This document shows positions 47,601-51,195 of a DNA stretch of 64,000 nucleotides, one piece after another. The stretch is from Prorocentrum cordatum (Eukaryota > Sar > Dinophyceae > Prorocentrales > Prorocentraceae). The notes beneath the pieces are model-generated. The model searched no databases. It saw only the letters and a program-made list of their open reading frames with translations, and was not told the DNA's origin. The DNA lies in contig CAUYUJ010015014.1 in assembly GCA_963575745.1 (NCBI GenBank), positions 7,501-71,500 on the forward strand, written 5' to 3'. Position 1 is the stretch's first letter; each line of letters starts with the position of its first letter. The translations under genes and the position numbers were made by a program.

Positions 47601-49143
47601 CAAAGCCATCCTGGAAGCATCTACCTGGATCGCCGCGGGGGCTGCTACGGCGATGTTGGGGGTTATTCGTGGATGCTACGGTGGGTCATATGTGACCAAG
47701 CCTACTTCAGAAGTGGGTTACATATGCCCCAAGCGGCATAGAAGGGGTTAAGTAAGTGGCTCCGCTAACTGGTCTCCGCCCACTTCGCCCAGATCATGAA
47801 CCCCCCCTACTCCGCTTATGACCCTTCTAGCCCAATGATGTGTGAACGATGTGCCAGATGTGGCCAGCCATTGCTCACCTTCGCCTGCACTTCTGAATCA
47901 GCCCCCCTGGCGCCCTTGGCAACCCCCCCGCCGATCCGAGAAGAGGAGCAGATGGAGTTCCACCGCTGGGGCGCCCGCACGCAGCTGGCGGTCTGGGCGG
48001 CGGCGAGCCAGCCCAACTCCTCCGTCTTCCGAGCGGCGGCGCGGAGCGTCCTGCGGAGCCACCAGCTGCGCGCCCTGGCGGGAGACTACATGGCGTGTGG
48101 TCCTCCGTGGGAGCCTCAGGGGGTCCCAAGAATCCTGGCGTCCTGGGGGCTGTTGCATGCATTTCGTCGGATTTGGTCGACGTCTGGACGAACGGGCGTA
48201 GAGGGGCGGTTGACAACTGGACGAGAGCCGGTCGAAATCATGTTCATGACAGGGCCGCGGAGGTCCACAGAGGCTCTCACGAAGGCTCACCCAGCACATG
48301 TCCACGATCCAGTCTACGGGGCCAGGGCTCCTGACGCGGGTGGTGGAGGCGAAGCTGGCAGAGCGCGGGCTGTCCTTGGAGAGTTTTCGGAGCATCAGCA
48401 GTGATTGACACAGTCTAAGCTGGAGTAGTGGGTCTGGCGCAGATGGGCCTGCGGCCCGAGATGAAATCGTTAATGGAGCGCGTACTACCGCGAGCAGCAG
48501 CACGCAACAAGCGTGAGGTGGGGCACGGACTGTTGCACGGGCAGCGTGACTGCATGTAGAAAGGGATACGCGACTGCATCCAGCGCGCGAGCTTTTGCAT
48601 CCAGGCATCACCACTTGCTGCGAGTACTGTTGCACCTCTCCCTACGGACCCATTTGCGCCAGACCCATTACTCTTGCTTTAACGCAGCGATGCCCACGCG
48701 GGGATCCGCATCCTGAGCATAGACGGGTTCGGTTGCGGGCAGCCCCACAGCGCAAGCAGCCCATGCGAGGAAGCCAGCGTCAGCGAACATTGGTCTCCCT
48801 TTAGCGCGCCAGGGCTGCGCCAAAGGGGGTCCAGCACAGCTCGAGAAAATCCGCGCGGACCTCCTACAGTTCAAGTGTCCTTATGCCCCCTGGAACTGCT
48901 GAGGAAGCGACTGCCACCAGGCTGGTCCAGCACGAGTTCGCGGGGACGTGGAAGTGGTTGCTGTGCAAGAACGCCTCCGCCGCCGCCTTTCTGGACTTCG
49001 CCACGATGCAGGGCTGGCGCGGCGAAGGCTGGTTCCGCCACCTGCGCCGCCAGGCCCTCTGGACTGACTGTGGGCCTCCGAGCGCGGACGCCGAGCCTCG
49101 GGGCGCCCTCTGGCCGCTCTTCGCGCCGCCCTATCTTTTTTAG
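15875..49143 (+). CDS. split GT32-type (DXD) glycosyltransferase gene, about 8 exons (inferred)
   Basis: Eight short + strand segments, taken in order, reproduce the landmarks of GT32/Gly_transf_sug glycosyltransferases without overlap or duplication: FPPVVHQLW (usual IHQIW), AAWRAYQPDVEY-ILWND (usual NPDYEYxLWDD), PPAQKKDLFMYALLAQRGG and the DXD motif FADCDV, VWAAASQPNSSVFRAA, STGPGLLT, and QHEFAGTWK (usual HHxxGSWK). Such enzymes are type II Golgi proteins that use a nucleotide sugar. Most junctions fit AG acceptors with GT or GC donors and matching phase. The gap between exon 5 (21.5 kb) and exon 6 (47.9 kb) is ~26 kb and contains a retroelement and an SL-tagged gene. The alternative is two fragments of different paralogues. 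Exon edges are estimates. Confidence 0.55.
16050..16260. repeat. (CTC)n low-complexity tract
   Basis: About 210 bp of CTC/CCT with some TCG and TTC interruptions. It generates spurious poly-Ser, poly-Pro and poly-Glu frames. Confidence 0.9.
16296..16456. mobile_element. FB foldback element, copy 1
   Basis: Arms of ~60 bp (left about 16296-16350, right about 16400-16456) are inverted copies. Between them sit two small hairpins, GGCGCCTCTGGCGCC and CTGGCGCGCTCCGCGCGCCAG. The right end is GTTTATGTTCATG. The left arm is more diverged than that of the 46-kb copy. No ORF. Confidence 0.7.
16540..16580. repeat. fragment of inverted-repeat element K
   Basis: CCTACCTGTTCG, then GGTGGTGGTGGAAGATTGGCCC matches the right terminal inverted repeat of K1 and K2. 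No matching left arm was found, so this is a remnant beside the CTC-rich sequence. Confidence 0.4.
16685..16757. repeat. CGATGCATCGGC palindrome cluster
   Basis: Several overlapping copies of GCCGATACATCGCC/GCCGATGCATCGGC, itself a perfect palindrome. Similar clusters lie at 47474-47575, 51811-51842, 55312-55410, 59463-59495 and 63135-63175. Confidence 0.6.
16865..16960 (+). repeat. dispersed repeat D, copy 2
   Basis: GGGCCCTCGGACCGTCAGAA and the following GATGAAAAGCTG match copy 1 at 3.3 kb. Confidence 0.5.
17380..17440 (+). CDS. GT32-like exon 2
   Basis: Acceptor CACAG at 17375-17379. One base completes a split codon, then twenty codons read SEALRGAMAAWRAYQPDVEY. A GT donor follows at 17441. 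It ends in phase 0, as exon 3 requires. Confidence 0.55.
17515..17590 (-). repeat. dispersed repeat D, copy 3 (reverse)
   Basis: Read on the minus strand it gives GGACCGTCAAAGACTCGGGA followed by TGAAACACCGGTCCC, matching the D core. It lies in the proposed intron after GT32 exon 2. Confidence 0.5.
17756..17959. mobile_element. inverted-repeat element M, copy 1, with 7-bp TSD
   Basis: Left end TTAAGTCGGGCATGTCC and right end GGGCATGCCCGACCTAAG are near-perfect inverted repeats around a T-rich, AT-rich interior of ~170 bp. The 7 bp TGTAGCG stand on both sides (17749-17755 and 17960-17966), the expected footprint of a cut-and-paste DNA element. There is no ORF, so this is a MITE. It lies inside the proposed GT32 intron 2, ending 32 bp before exon 3. 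Confidence 0.75.
17992..18051 (+). CDS. GT32-like exon 3
   Basis: Acceptor CCCTCAG just upstream. The exon reads ILWNDSSAAVVLHEFGGQEA and is followed by a GT donor; a GC donor 12 bp later is also possible. Joined to exon 2 it restores the EY-ILWND motif. The M-family inverted-repeat element ends only 32 bp upstream. Confidence 0.55.
18239..18280 (+). CDS. GT32-like exon 4 (micro-exon)
   Basis: Acceptor GCAAGCAG, then fourteen codons PVDAYAEFPPAQKK and a GC donor. It leads in phase 0 into exon 5, giving PPAQKK-DLFMYALL. That is the segment before the DXD motif, where family members usually have an Arg-Ala-Asp instead of Lys-Lys-Asp. Confidence 0.5.
18300..19584. other. proposed GT32 intron sequence, no other gene recognised
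   Basis: Open frames at 18738-19260 show no recognised motif. An AT-rich stretch of CATACA/TATACA repeats lies at 19378-19510. Under the GT32 model all of this is intron 4. Confidence 0.4.
19585..20790 (+). repeat. repeat family A, copy 3
   Basis: A (TTG)n tract with GTC interruptions (19590-19697) is followed by the GAACATTATTAATTCTAAAG junction and the AT-rich core. It ends with a mixed (TTG)n/(GTC)n tract at 20597-20790. It carries an extra ~115-bp segment (about 20257-20370) absent from copy 2, and small differences that break the frame open in copies 1 and 2. Confidence 0.75.
21036..21070. repeat. (GT)n microsatellite
   Basis: TGTGTGTG for about 30 bp, followed by imperfect GTGTTT. Confidence 0.9.
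21387..21543 (+). CDS. GT32-like exon 5 with DXD motif
   Basis: Reads DLFMYALLAQRGGLFADCDV, then RPLRPPGGWLHELG and EEVLLGLEARGSEEP. RGG-(L/V)-(F/Y)-AD-x-D is the metal and nucleotide-sugar binding DXD motif of GT32 enzymes. The 3' edge is uncertain, between about 21525 and 21550. This is the most diagnostic exon. Confidence 0.65.
21770..21905. mobile_element. FB foldback element, copy 2
   Basis: Left arm CATAAAC, then GCGGTCCGCGCGG; right arm CTGCGCGGACCGTC, then GGTTTATG. The centre is CTGGCGCGCTCCGCGCGCTCAG. The first central hairpin seen in other copies is missing. Confidence 0.65.
21998..22214. mobile_element. inverted-repeat element K, copy 1, with 5-bp TSD
   Basis: Terminal inverted repeats of ~37 bp start TGATGGGCC and continue through CCACCACCAC-TACCATA. 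The interior is a (GGA)n tract of ~120 bp. The target duplication TGGAT is present at 21993-21997 and 22215-22219. No ORF. Confidence 0.75.
22225..22960. repeat. ~165-bp tandem array
   Basis: Four full copies and a partial one, each with CTTGTAATTGTCGTCA, GCCTGAATAT, AGTATCAGGCGGGAGCCTCG, AGTCTCAGGCGGGAGC and GGGCCCGCAG, then GTTCGAATCCGA. The AGTCTCAGGCGGGAG part is the reverse complement of the 41-bp array unit at 5.1-5.5 kb. Confidence 0.8.
22961..23225. repeat. ~75-bp tandem repeats
   Basis: Three or four copies of GGCCTCGTCA, GCGAGCCTCTGGCCGC with variable spacers. Within each copy a short inverted repeat brackets GAGCCTCTGGCC. Confidence 0.65.
23290..23525 (+). repeat. dispersed repeat H, copy 1
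   Basis: About 230 bp shared with 34205-34430: TTCATTGTT, CGGCGCTGGCCCTCG, GTAGATCTT, GCTGTTTTTG, TTCGAGCAGGTGG, GGTCCAGAGCCAGA and CGATCAGAAAA blocks in order. It stands directly before the gag-like region of the DIRS-like element. It might be that element's terminal sequence, but the 34-kb copy has no retroelement beside it. Confidence 0.6.
23560..26033 (+). pseudogene. gag-like region of the DIRS-like element
   Basis: The best open part is about 24280-25560, which includes a Cys/Trp-containing segment (APLWPVLAGSFASLGG), a coiled-coil stretch (SSQELQKKVRELRRRLQQK), a Lys/Arg-rich patch and a helical segment (GELDHLGDLLMQRLKAIEQ, then KDGHWLVAQHLELCDDLG). Upstream (23560-24280), protein-like segments such as QQDLECLGWVHARWASEA lie in different frames, so there are probably two or more frameshifts. 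The tail is Lys/Arg/Ser-rich in two alternative frames. No zinc knuckle was seen. The gag assignment rests on position and composition. Confidence 0.5.
26034..26720 (+). pseudogene. broken linker upstream of the RT
   Basis: Protein-like pieces appear in three frames: KGLNFHYTRSFRRPSERHP near 26515-26570, LLYEVRVFRVQCADQVPEID near 26590-26650, and the start of the RT frame near 26720. They look like successive parts of one polyprotein separated by indels. No domain was recognised. Confidence 0.4.
26721..28262 (+). pseudogene. reverse transcriptase of the DIRS-like element, one in-frame stop
   Basis: One frame gives RT landmarks in order: QRLVMNITSSN, the motif A region LLWSAEDLERCFYA, the motif B region VVPMGW-like AVPMGWISATGVI, and motif C AYIDNLDI (usual YxDD). 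The frame is then interrupted by TAG at 27936-27938 and resumes in the same frame with AIDGARGTIHPPADFNSRL to the TAG at 28260-28262, the thumb/connection region. A DUF4326-like domain sits between motifs B and C. Asn in place of the second catalytic Asp may be lineage-typical or inactivating. The start of the reading frame lies upstream in a broken region. Confidence 0.75.
27496..27728 (+). other. DUF4326-like domain inserted in the RT palm
   Basis: Residues IYIGRGSARRGLKPSKWGNP, then the acidic/aliphatic LEAVDLCVQYLSG, and the end LLCHCAPGQACHGDVLIEKW match the pattern I recall for DUF4326: (Y/V)xGR...SKWGNP...CxCxPxxCHGDxL. That family is known mainly from bacteria and phages and its function is not established. 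It lies ~60 residues after RT motif B and ~15 before motif C, fully in frame with both. Confidence 0.7.
28300..29433 (+). pseudogene. cytosine-5 DNA methyltransferase domain of the retroelement
   Basis: Motif I is LLPLFDGIGGARRAFGLAP, followed by SAEIDPACL (SAM pocket). The frame then shifts near 28465-28480. Motif IV reads AGSPGSDL in place of GSPCQDL, so the catalytic Cys is gone. RSKLFFEIGRIKLLLEEV follows, then an in-frame TAG (28695-28697), motif VI as SENFASM (usual ENVASM), and CERDRLSW for RPRxYW. LPTFLRCIPR and APYQF belong to the target-recognition part. After a further shift, ERELLLDFLPGHT and LGNSFECAVVAW give motifs IX/X. It resembles the DNMT3-like enzymes reported in dinoflagellate retroelements. 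The second shift coincides with a (GA)n run at 29181-29198. Confidence 0.8.
29440..29947 (+). pseudogene. RNase H-like domain of the retroelement
   Basis: The frame reads WKATAICDWKQALHTTDLEV, then RALRWRVRSS, HFMDSQAGLGVITRGRSSS and GYTETGRNPAGNPSR. The spacing D...E...DS...(N)P(A/G)xxPSR fits the RNase H-like module of tyrosine-recombinase retroelements, where NPADxPSR is usual. The last Asp is replaced by Gly here. It normally removes RNA from RNA-DNA hybrids during reverse transcription. Confidence 0.6.
29950..30488 (+). pseudogene. tyrosine recombinase, N-terminal half
   Basis: The frame gives a helical core-binding domain (VYHNAVGQFSECVSNLGLPW, LVAEWIEWLWTEGHPQGLTG, ILPASWRLLRAWQDLELPQR) and the start of the catalytic domain with LLVIGFAGFLRTTEML. 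The Arg of LRTTEML is the first catalytic Arg. The frame ends at 30488, so the distal HxxR box and nucleophilic Tyr are absent. The truncation coincides with the start of repeat J. An intact enzyme would integrate circular element DNA. Confidence 0.65.
30499..31045 (+). repeat. repeat J, two direct copies
   Basis: Copies at about 30499-30675 and 30953-31045 share GGTCGC-GGGGGCTGGC and, after it, GCCATCGCTCCGAC, GAGCGCGGACCAAAACAGAA and CAGAGGGGCAACAGC. The first copy marks the 3' truncation of the retroelement. The ~275 bp between them show no gene. Confidence 0.7.
31128..31291. mobile_element. FB foldback element, copy 3
   Basis: Left arm CATAAACATAACGTTCGACG, then GTCCGCG-TGGATTTCTTGGA; right arm AAGAGATCCGCGCGGACCGTC, then AAACG. 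The central hairpins are rearranged (GGCGGCGCCGCGGGCGCCG). Confidence 0.65.
31490..31690. repeat. (GGT)n microsatellite
   Basis: About 200 bp of GGT with some interruptions. It creates poly-Gly, poly-Val, poly-Trp and poly-His/Pro/Thr frames. Confidence 0.95.
32088..32180 (+). other. possible coiled-coil exon
   Basis: The frame reads VWIKIQDLQLRLQKENEELA, then AKEEDLLP, a plausible heptad pattern. It is flanked by an AG upstream and a GT downstream. Nothing nearby extends it and element K copy 2 begins at 32217. It could also be chance. Confidence 0.2.
32217..32349. mobile_element. inverted-repeat element K, copy 2, with 5-bp TSD
   Basis: Left TCATGGGCCAATGTTCCACC and right GGTGGAACATCGGCCCATCA match the ends of K1. 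The interior is a short purine then pyrimidine tract. The duplication TCTGT is at 32212-32216 and 32350-32354. Two copies with different TSDs confirm the family boundaries. Confidence 0.8.
32355..34204. other. no gene recognised
   Basis: About 1.85 kb with few repeats and moderate GC. Neither strand shows a domain or convincing exon. The 163-codon minus-strand frame at 33057-33548 has no motif. Confidence 0.4.
34205..34430 (+). repeat. dispersed repeat H, copy 2
   Basis: Same ordered blocks as 23290-23525, including GATTCATTGTT, AGCGCTGGCCCTCG, TTCGAGCAGGTGG and GGTCCAGAGCCAGA. No retroelement follows it. Confidence 0.6.
34668..34820. mobile_element. inverted-repeat element I, copy 2 (decayed)
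   Basis: The interior matches copy 1 at 60.55 kb (CCTGTGTCCATTTGAGACAG and CAGCGGCCGCTGTTGG). The right end GTACCCATTCCAGGCGTC corresponds to that copy's terminal repeat. The left end is reduced to GAAGTGGGTACAAAGACCG. Confidence 0.5.
34821..35234. other. no gene recognised
   Basis: Moderate-GC sequence with repeated CATGTATTA/AAACAT words at 35095-35215 and no coding signal. Confidence 0.35.
35235..35388. mobile_element. inverted-repeat element M, copy 2
   Basis: Left TTAAGTCGGGCATGCCC and right GGACATGCCCGACCTGAG match M1. The interior is AT-rich. The flanks TGTACGT (35228-35234) and TCTACGT (35389-35395) are a 7-bp target duplication with one mismatch. Confidence 0.7.
35389..35934. other. 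no gene recognised
   Basis: About 550 bp. CGCCTTTTGGCGTGTCAATC and the inverted word around ATTGTCATCG near 35715-35755 form a small imperfect inverted repeat (CCCCTAAGATTG...CAATCTTAGGGG). No coding signal. Confidence 0.4.
35935..36680 (+). repeat. repeat G cluster with TATACA microsatellite
   Basis: Three or four partial copies of repeat G (GTATCGTC, CCCAGGATATACATA, GATGTGGGAAA, ATGGGAAG, GGAAGACGAAGGCC), two of them with long TATACA/CATATA expansions between the CCCAGGA and GATGTGGG blocks. The best match to the 10.6-kb copy is 36510-36670. Confidence 0.6.
36680..36845 (+). repeat. dispersed repeat F, copy 2
   Basis: TAAAGATGGGCAACC, CCATCCTTGGCCACTTTCG, CCCCGCTCGAAAAGCTTCG and CCTTTGCATCCT follow the block order of the 55-kb copy. 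Confidence 0.6.
36846..37488. other. no gene recognised
   Basis: GC-rich sequence between repeats F and E, with overlapping frames on both strands and no motif. Confidence 0.35.
37489..37690 (+). repeat. dispersed repeat E, copy 1
   Basis: GAGCAGTTGCGAGGCGTCCTGGC, a GCCCGCCA-like spacer, TCTAAGAAGATTTCTGGCTG, TTCTAAGAACATG and GGAATGCCGGGACGGTCGGT in order. The latter block and the TTCTTAGAAC/GTTCTAAGAA words recur in four other copies downstream, all in + orientation. Confidence 0.65.
37691..38754. other. no gene recognised; part of a dispersed Cys/Gly-coding repeat
   Basis: The stretch 37960-38060 contains, on the minus strand, a word set (TTTCGGGCCCGGGGACC...CTCGAAA) also seen at 17205-17270, 44575-44660 and 46550-46640. 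No gene was recognised. Confidence 0.35.
38755..38895 (+). repeat. ~140-bp dispersed repeat with 15-bp minisatellite
   Basis: Second copy of the 11.4-kb repeat (GTGTCTTTTCTTGTGCC, then GACGCGGATTCGACA-type units). It ends 60 bp before the SL relict. Confidence 0.55.
38957..38978 (+). other. spliced-leader relict
   Basis: All 22 positions align to the dinoflagellate SL (TCCGTAGCC...GGCTCAAG) with one mismatch, a C for A at position 10. It lies 144 bp before the start codon of the intronless gene at 39123 and on the same strand. This marks the gene as a retroposed trans-spliced mRNA. Confidence 0.85.
39123..41234 (+). CDS. intronless multi-pass membrane protein with TIR-like cytosolic segment
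   Basis: Intact 703-codon frame ending TAA/TAG-rich at 41235. Residues 1-28 look like a signal peptide. About 50-112 is a Cys-rich ectodomain (EACFCEDGYG, CKFICC). About 120-146 is a transmembrane helix. About 256-346 is cytosolic, with CHLFVTHGWEEGVFELCDKV, VCVLSNPQNLDIS, SPFAKALASATHML and IYSRIWCAYEAFLAY. The THxW start and RIWCxYE end recall dinoflagellate proteins with a TIR-like fold. Residues ~360-480 and 590-680 hold several further hydrophobic helices. The function is unknown; a sensing or signalling role is inference only. The SL relict and lack of introns indicate retroposition, yet the frame is clean, so the gene is probably expressed or recently inserted. Confidence 0.85.
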   Translation: MARRLRGVPAVGLGLLPALLRAAGGAAASEGAGPDASTHAAPPLRHHLGDERMCVEGRPDLCRDRLRDCSISSPFEACFCEDGYGAHDTKCVTDSFGYSCKFICCLAQVGFECGPFSRENLHLLAIIGLSGLALGTGGVLLTTLWAVSGRRSRTVWLSPDDRAVESASVVRDGASLHREVPMERWCVTKADLKQLRRLVWHAVQEHRIVPTEHDPFDASDDRIGPSVHTVNDQYIKPVTLAAGKASWALMRHPEGLPCHLFVTHGWEEGVFELCDKVLRSWPMGLKHAHVCVLSNPQNLDISALISTPMESPFAKALASATHMLAVPNRVNSIYSRIWCAYEAFLAYTWRKNISTARSEVPGFWPRIVRMVFLSLSGAGAMCTIFAHFRVLTAAYPADVFVLAPQAVVGSLTFAYVVLRKRSADSLSLRIVLRMLGFACGAVGANNVVNRPHHLTSWLFFVAVTQFPTALEADRLWASGAAVTAWQLQNGFTGHLRDARCSVRADGERIREELASSYVGDGASSTGYMHLVDKNVADIIRMGMVSAHLRQAEELAGPLGDVSIWGVGPTSIGLIYLAMTAQQIEGEWCGGHTSWEIWLILLQGLCWTIILARSPQDRVAFATGALTFLVPMMAMGIVEYGLTNNFCATNYFTSVSVGPLIIMLSAAGPGRVARVPVFGPLLVRATFGFHLCGQRHGDLKDATS
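41419..41477 (+). repeat. 59-bp direct repeat, left copy
   Basis: CTGCGGGCCTGAAAGAAGG, TTCGCCGAGG, CGACAGCGGTTCGAGTAATTG and TTTATTT are repeated at 43165-43224 with one inserted base. The two copies bracket the TCTTGG array. The left copy lies in the 3' flank of the membrane-protein gene. Confidence 0.85.
41690..42965. repeat. ~360-375-bp tandem array built on TCTTGGGG
   Basis: Three and a half units, with anchors at 42090, 42452 and 42829 (AATCATCAATTTTGGC). Each unit contains GCGCGAAATGTCCGTTCC, TTTCGGAACGGTCTTGAACC, GTAAGCCGAAGAGGCGAGAA and an A-run. About a third of each unit is a finer 11-12-bp repeat of CNTCTTGGGNNG. The second unit has lost ~18 bp (GTATTGGGGCGATATTG). Minus-strand frames rich in Pro/Lys/Asp come from this repeat. 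Confidence 0.85.
43165..43224 (+). repeat. 59-bp direct repeat, right copy
   Basis: Matches 41419-41477. See that entry. Confidence 0.85.
43225..45039. other. no confident gene
   Basis: Open frames exist on both strands. The longest on the minus strand (43653-44402, 249 codons, starting MATSDLKVFF) is Ala/Arg/Gly-rich without a motif. A minus-strand segment near 43400-43500 reads CELCFHAEWDKWPHSG, which is exon-like but isolated. A block at 44575-44660 belongs to a dispersed repeat also at 17.2 and 46.6 kb. Confidence 0.35.
45040..45187. repeat. ~47-bp tandem repeat
   Basis: Three to four copies of GGGGGCAGCC-GCCCCGAGC, GGCCAGGGACCCCCCC with C-runs of varying length. Confidence 0.8.
45188..45676. 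repeat. 490-bp (CTC)n tract
   Basis: Almost uninterrupted CTC/CCT trinucleotide with occasional extra C and a few TGC and CGC. The strand asymmetry is extreme (polypyrimidine on +). It is a candidate for triplex formation and polymerase slippage. Confidence 0.95.
46035..46196. mobile_element. FB foldback element, copy 4 (best preserved)
   Basis: Arms of ~58 bp match at about nine of ten positions: CATAAACCTAAAAACTCG, CTCCGCGCGGATTTCTCGGA, TCCGCGCTGG against the right arm's complement. The centre holds GGCGCCTCCGGCGCC and CTGGCGCGCTCCGCGCGCCAG hairpins. It has no ORF and no clear TSD. This copy defines the family. Confidence 0.85.
46197..47359. other. no gene recognised
   Basis: Contains AAGTGGGCTCCGCCC-type words near 46365-46395 that recur at 47755-47795 and 58850. 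It also contains a (GACGAC)n stretch at 46885-46915 and a GC-rich region with long frames but no motif. Confidence 0.35.
47360..47445 (+). repeat. dispersed repeat D, copy 4
   Basis: GGGGCTCTTACTGGGCC, CGGGACCGTCAAGCATGAAA and GGTCCCGGGG match copy 1 closely. Confidence 0.55.
47474..47575. repeat. CGATGTATCGGC palindrome cluster
   Basis: GCATCGCCGATGTATCGGCGATG, then CGTCGCCAATGTATCTGCGATGCATTGGCG. The two halves are imperfect inverted copies. The same arrangement is at 55312-55410. Confidence 0.6.
47941..48093 (+). CDS. GT32-like exon 6
   Basis: Opens after an AG at 47939-47940 or 47950-47951 and reads EEEQMEFHRWGARTQLAVWA, then AASQPNSSVFRAAARSVLRS and ends GDYM before a GC or GT donor. 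It matches the family's region after DXD (usually QWxFAAxPGHPxxR). It would follow exon 5 directly if the ~26-kb gap is an intron. Confidence 0.55.
48313..48371 (+). CDS. GT32-like exon 7
   Basis: After GATCCAG it reads STGPGLLTRVVEAKLAERGL. The family has (N/S)-x-GPG-x-(W/F)-T at this position. A GT donor at 48372 ends the exon in phase 2, which fits exon 8. A longer exon ending at the GT at 48401 would not. Confidence 0.5.
48802..48869. mobile_element. FB foldback element, partial copy 5
   Basis: Only the central CGCGCCAGGG region and the right arm (GGGGGTCCAGCACAGC, GAAAATCCGCGCGGACCTCC) remain. Its end coincides with the predicted acceptor of GT32 exon 8. Confidence 0.6.
48870..49143 (+). 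CDS. GT32-like terminal exon 8
   Basis: Acceptor CTCCTACAG, then one base completing a codon and SSVLMPPGTAEEATATRLVQ, HEFAGTWKWLL and a Trp-rich tail ending in TAG 49141-49143. VLxPP followed ~20 residues later by HxFxGTWK fits the VLPP...HHxxGSW end of GT32 proteins. Its acceptor lies at the edge of a partial FB foldback element (48802-48869). Confidence 0.55.
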
Positions 49144-50249
49144 CTGCCTCGACCGCCGGCTCGCTGCGACAGGCTCTGTGCCGTGATCCTCTCGGCGAGT
49201 TCAGAGGGCAGGGCTACGCTGGGGTGTGGTTTGGGATCGACACCGCTGGGGCCTGGGGAGCACGGCACGGTCCTCGTCGGGCCTCCTCGGGGCGCGGCGG
49301 AGAGCCTTGTCGTGGTCCCTGCCCGCCCCCCATGGGTGCCCCCCCGGGCTGCCGGTTGCAAACCACGCCTTTTGCAAGCGACGCCCTTCGGAGTCGCCGA
49401 TCCTCGAGCTCATCACCCTCCCGCTCCTGCTGCCAGCCCCCGCCGCACAGCGGGCGGTGGGCGCGGGAGGTGGGCGGCACGCACAAGGGGGGCGGCGCAA
49501 CAGGGGCGCGGCCTTCCCGGAAGGTGGGGGTGACCTGGACGGGCGGTGGACAGGGATGTGGTGTGGCCCCCGGGGCCAGTAGATATCCATATCAGCCGCC
49601 CGCTTCTGCACCAGGACGCCGGGTCCAAGGCGTTGGATGAGCAGAGATCTTCGCCTCGCATGATGGGGGCTTCTCAGATGCGAGCGCGAGCACGCGCTAC
49701 GGGTGTCATTTCAAAAGGGGGATCACCCGCCCCCCCGGGGGGGCAGGCACCAAAGGTCATTCCTGCGGAGGGGCCTTGTTGCGCGTGGTCGATCTGAGGA
49801 GGTCTCTCAGAAGCCGCGGGGGCTTTTAGGGTCATGATGTTCCGACCGACTTGAATCTGGATCACCATGAAGAACTTCGAGCACCAAGAATGCACACCGA
49901 AACTGGAGGATTCTCACGTGCCAGGCCCTGTGAGGCGGTAGTCGGTCGAGTCGACACCTCGCCAGCGAGACGGGCAGACACCGTTTCGATACTTTTCCTG
50001 GGTGCTCCAAGTTCGTCTTCGGATGCAGTCCTCAAGTGCGAGGGGGAAGGCATAAGTCTGCGGAGCCGTCTGGGGCGACGCACCGCAACCGGGCCTGCCA
50101 TGCGGGTCGTCGCGGCGCAGGCTTCCCGCGCCAGGCCGCGGCGTGAGCGCGCCTCCCCTCCGCGTGTGCCGTGTGCCGCAGGGACGGCCCGCGGGTATAA
50201 GCCGCGGCGTGCGGCCGCCATGCCTTCTCGCACGAGAGAGTGTGTGTTT
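49144..50249. other. no gene recognised
   Basis: GC-rich sequence downstream of the GT32 terminal exon, with many overlapping frames and no motif. The first part is probably 3' UTR. Confidence 0.4.
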
Positions 50250-50345
50250 TCTCTTTCCCTCCCCTCCCCTCCCCTCCCTCCCCTCCCTCCCCCCTCCCCT
50301 CCCCCCCTCCCCCCTCCCCCCCAGCCCCCTCCCCTCCCCCCTCCC
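50250..50345. repeat. (CCCTC)n C-rich tract
   Basis: CCCTCCCCTCCC-type repeats for ~95 bp. The minus strand has many G-runs and could form quadruplexes; the plus strand could form i-motifs. Confidence 0.9.
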
Positions 50346-50964
50346 CCCAGCCCGTAACGCAACGTTTCCGCCCTTCTCGGCGCGCCCCCCGCACTGCCGC
50401 AGTGCGTCCGGCACCACAGTCTGGAGCGGGGGGGGCGTTACGTTATATGCCCCCCCCCCCGCTCCCCCTCCCCCACCTCCCTCCGATAACGCCCGATTCG
50501 GCCGCACATAAGAACGCTGTAAGGCCCGCCTGATCTCCTAGAAGCACCCCCGCCTTCACAGAAGGCCGTCCTCTTCGCGCTGTCTCCGCTGGGCGCGCCG
50601 CCGAGGCGGGGCAGAAGGGGAGGAGTCTCCCGATGAGGGCGTGGTGGTGCCCCTCTGAGCGACGAGAGGGAGCGGGTCTCGCGCGAGATGCCAGGATGGC
50701 GACTTTACGCGGTAGCTGACGCGGGCCGCCAGCGCGGCACGCCACATTGGAAGTCCGGGCGCTCACGCGCGAGCTTTGACGGGGGCAGCCCTGCGCGAGC
50801 AGGTCCTTGCAGAGGGCGAGGAGCTCCCGCACGAGGACGTGGTGGCGGTGGCCCTTCGAGGCTCCCCGCGCCGTGCCGGGGCCGGCCGCGGCCGCGGCCG
50901 CGTCCCAGAAGCGCCCGGCGCGGGACATCGACGAGAAGCAGGCGATTCTTGTGGAGGAGCTCCA
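50346..50964. other. no gene recognised
   Basis: GC-rich, with CGGCCGCGGCCGCGG at 50883-50898 and overlapping frames without motifs. Confidence 0.35.
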
Positions 50965-51195
50965 TTTGAGCAGTGGCGAAGCGTCCTGGCTCGCCTGTTG
51001 TCCCACCGGAGAATATTCTGGGAACACGTGTGGCTTGCGCGACAGGTTCTTAGAGCATGTCTGGCTGGGTTTCTTGTTTTAGCGCATCAGATTCACGTTC
51101 TAAGAACATGTTTTGGGTTCTTCGAATATTTCTAGGTTCTAAGAGCATTCCGCGGTAGGACTGTAGGAATGCCGGGACGGTCGGTCCCTTCTCAA
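50965..51195 (+). repeat. dispersed repeat E, copy 2
   Basis: GAGCAGTGGCGAAGCGTCCTGGC, GGTTCTTAGAGCATGTCTGG, GTTCTAAGAACATG and GGAATGCCGGGACGGTCGGT are all present. Together with copy 1 it defines the family, about 220 bp. Confidence 0.7.
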
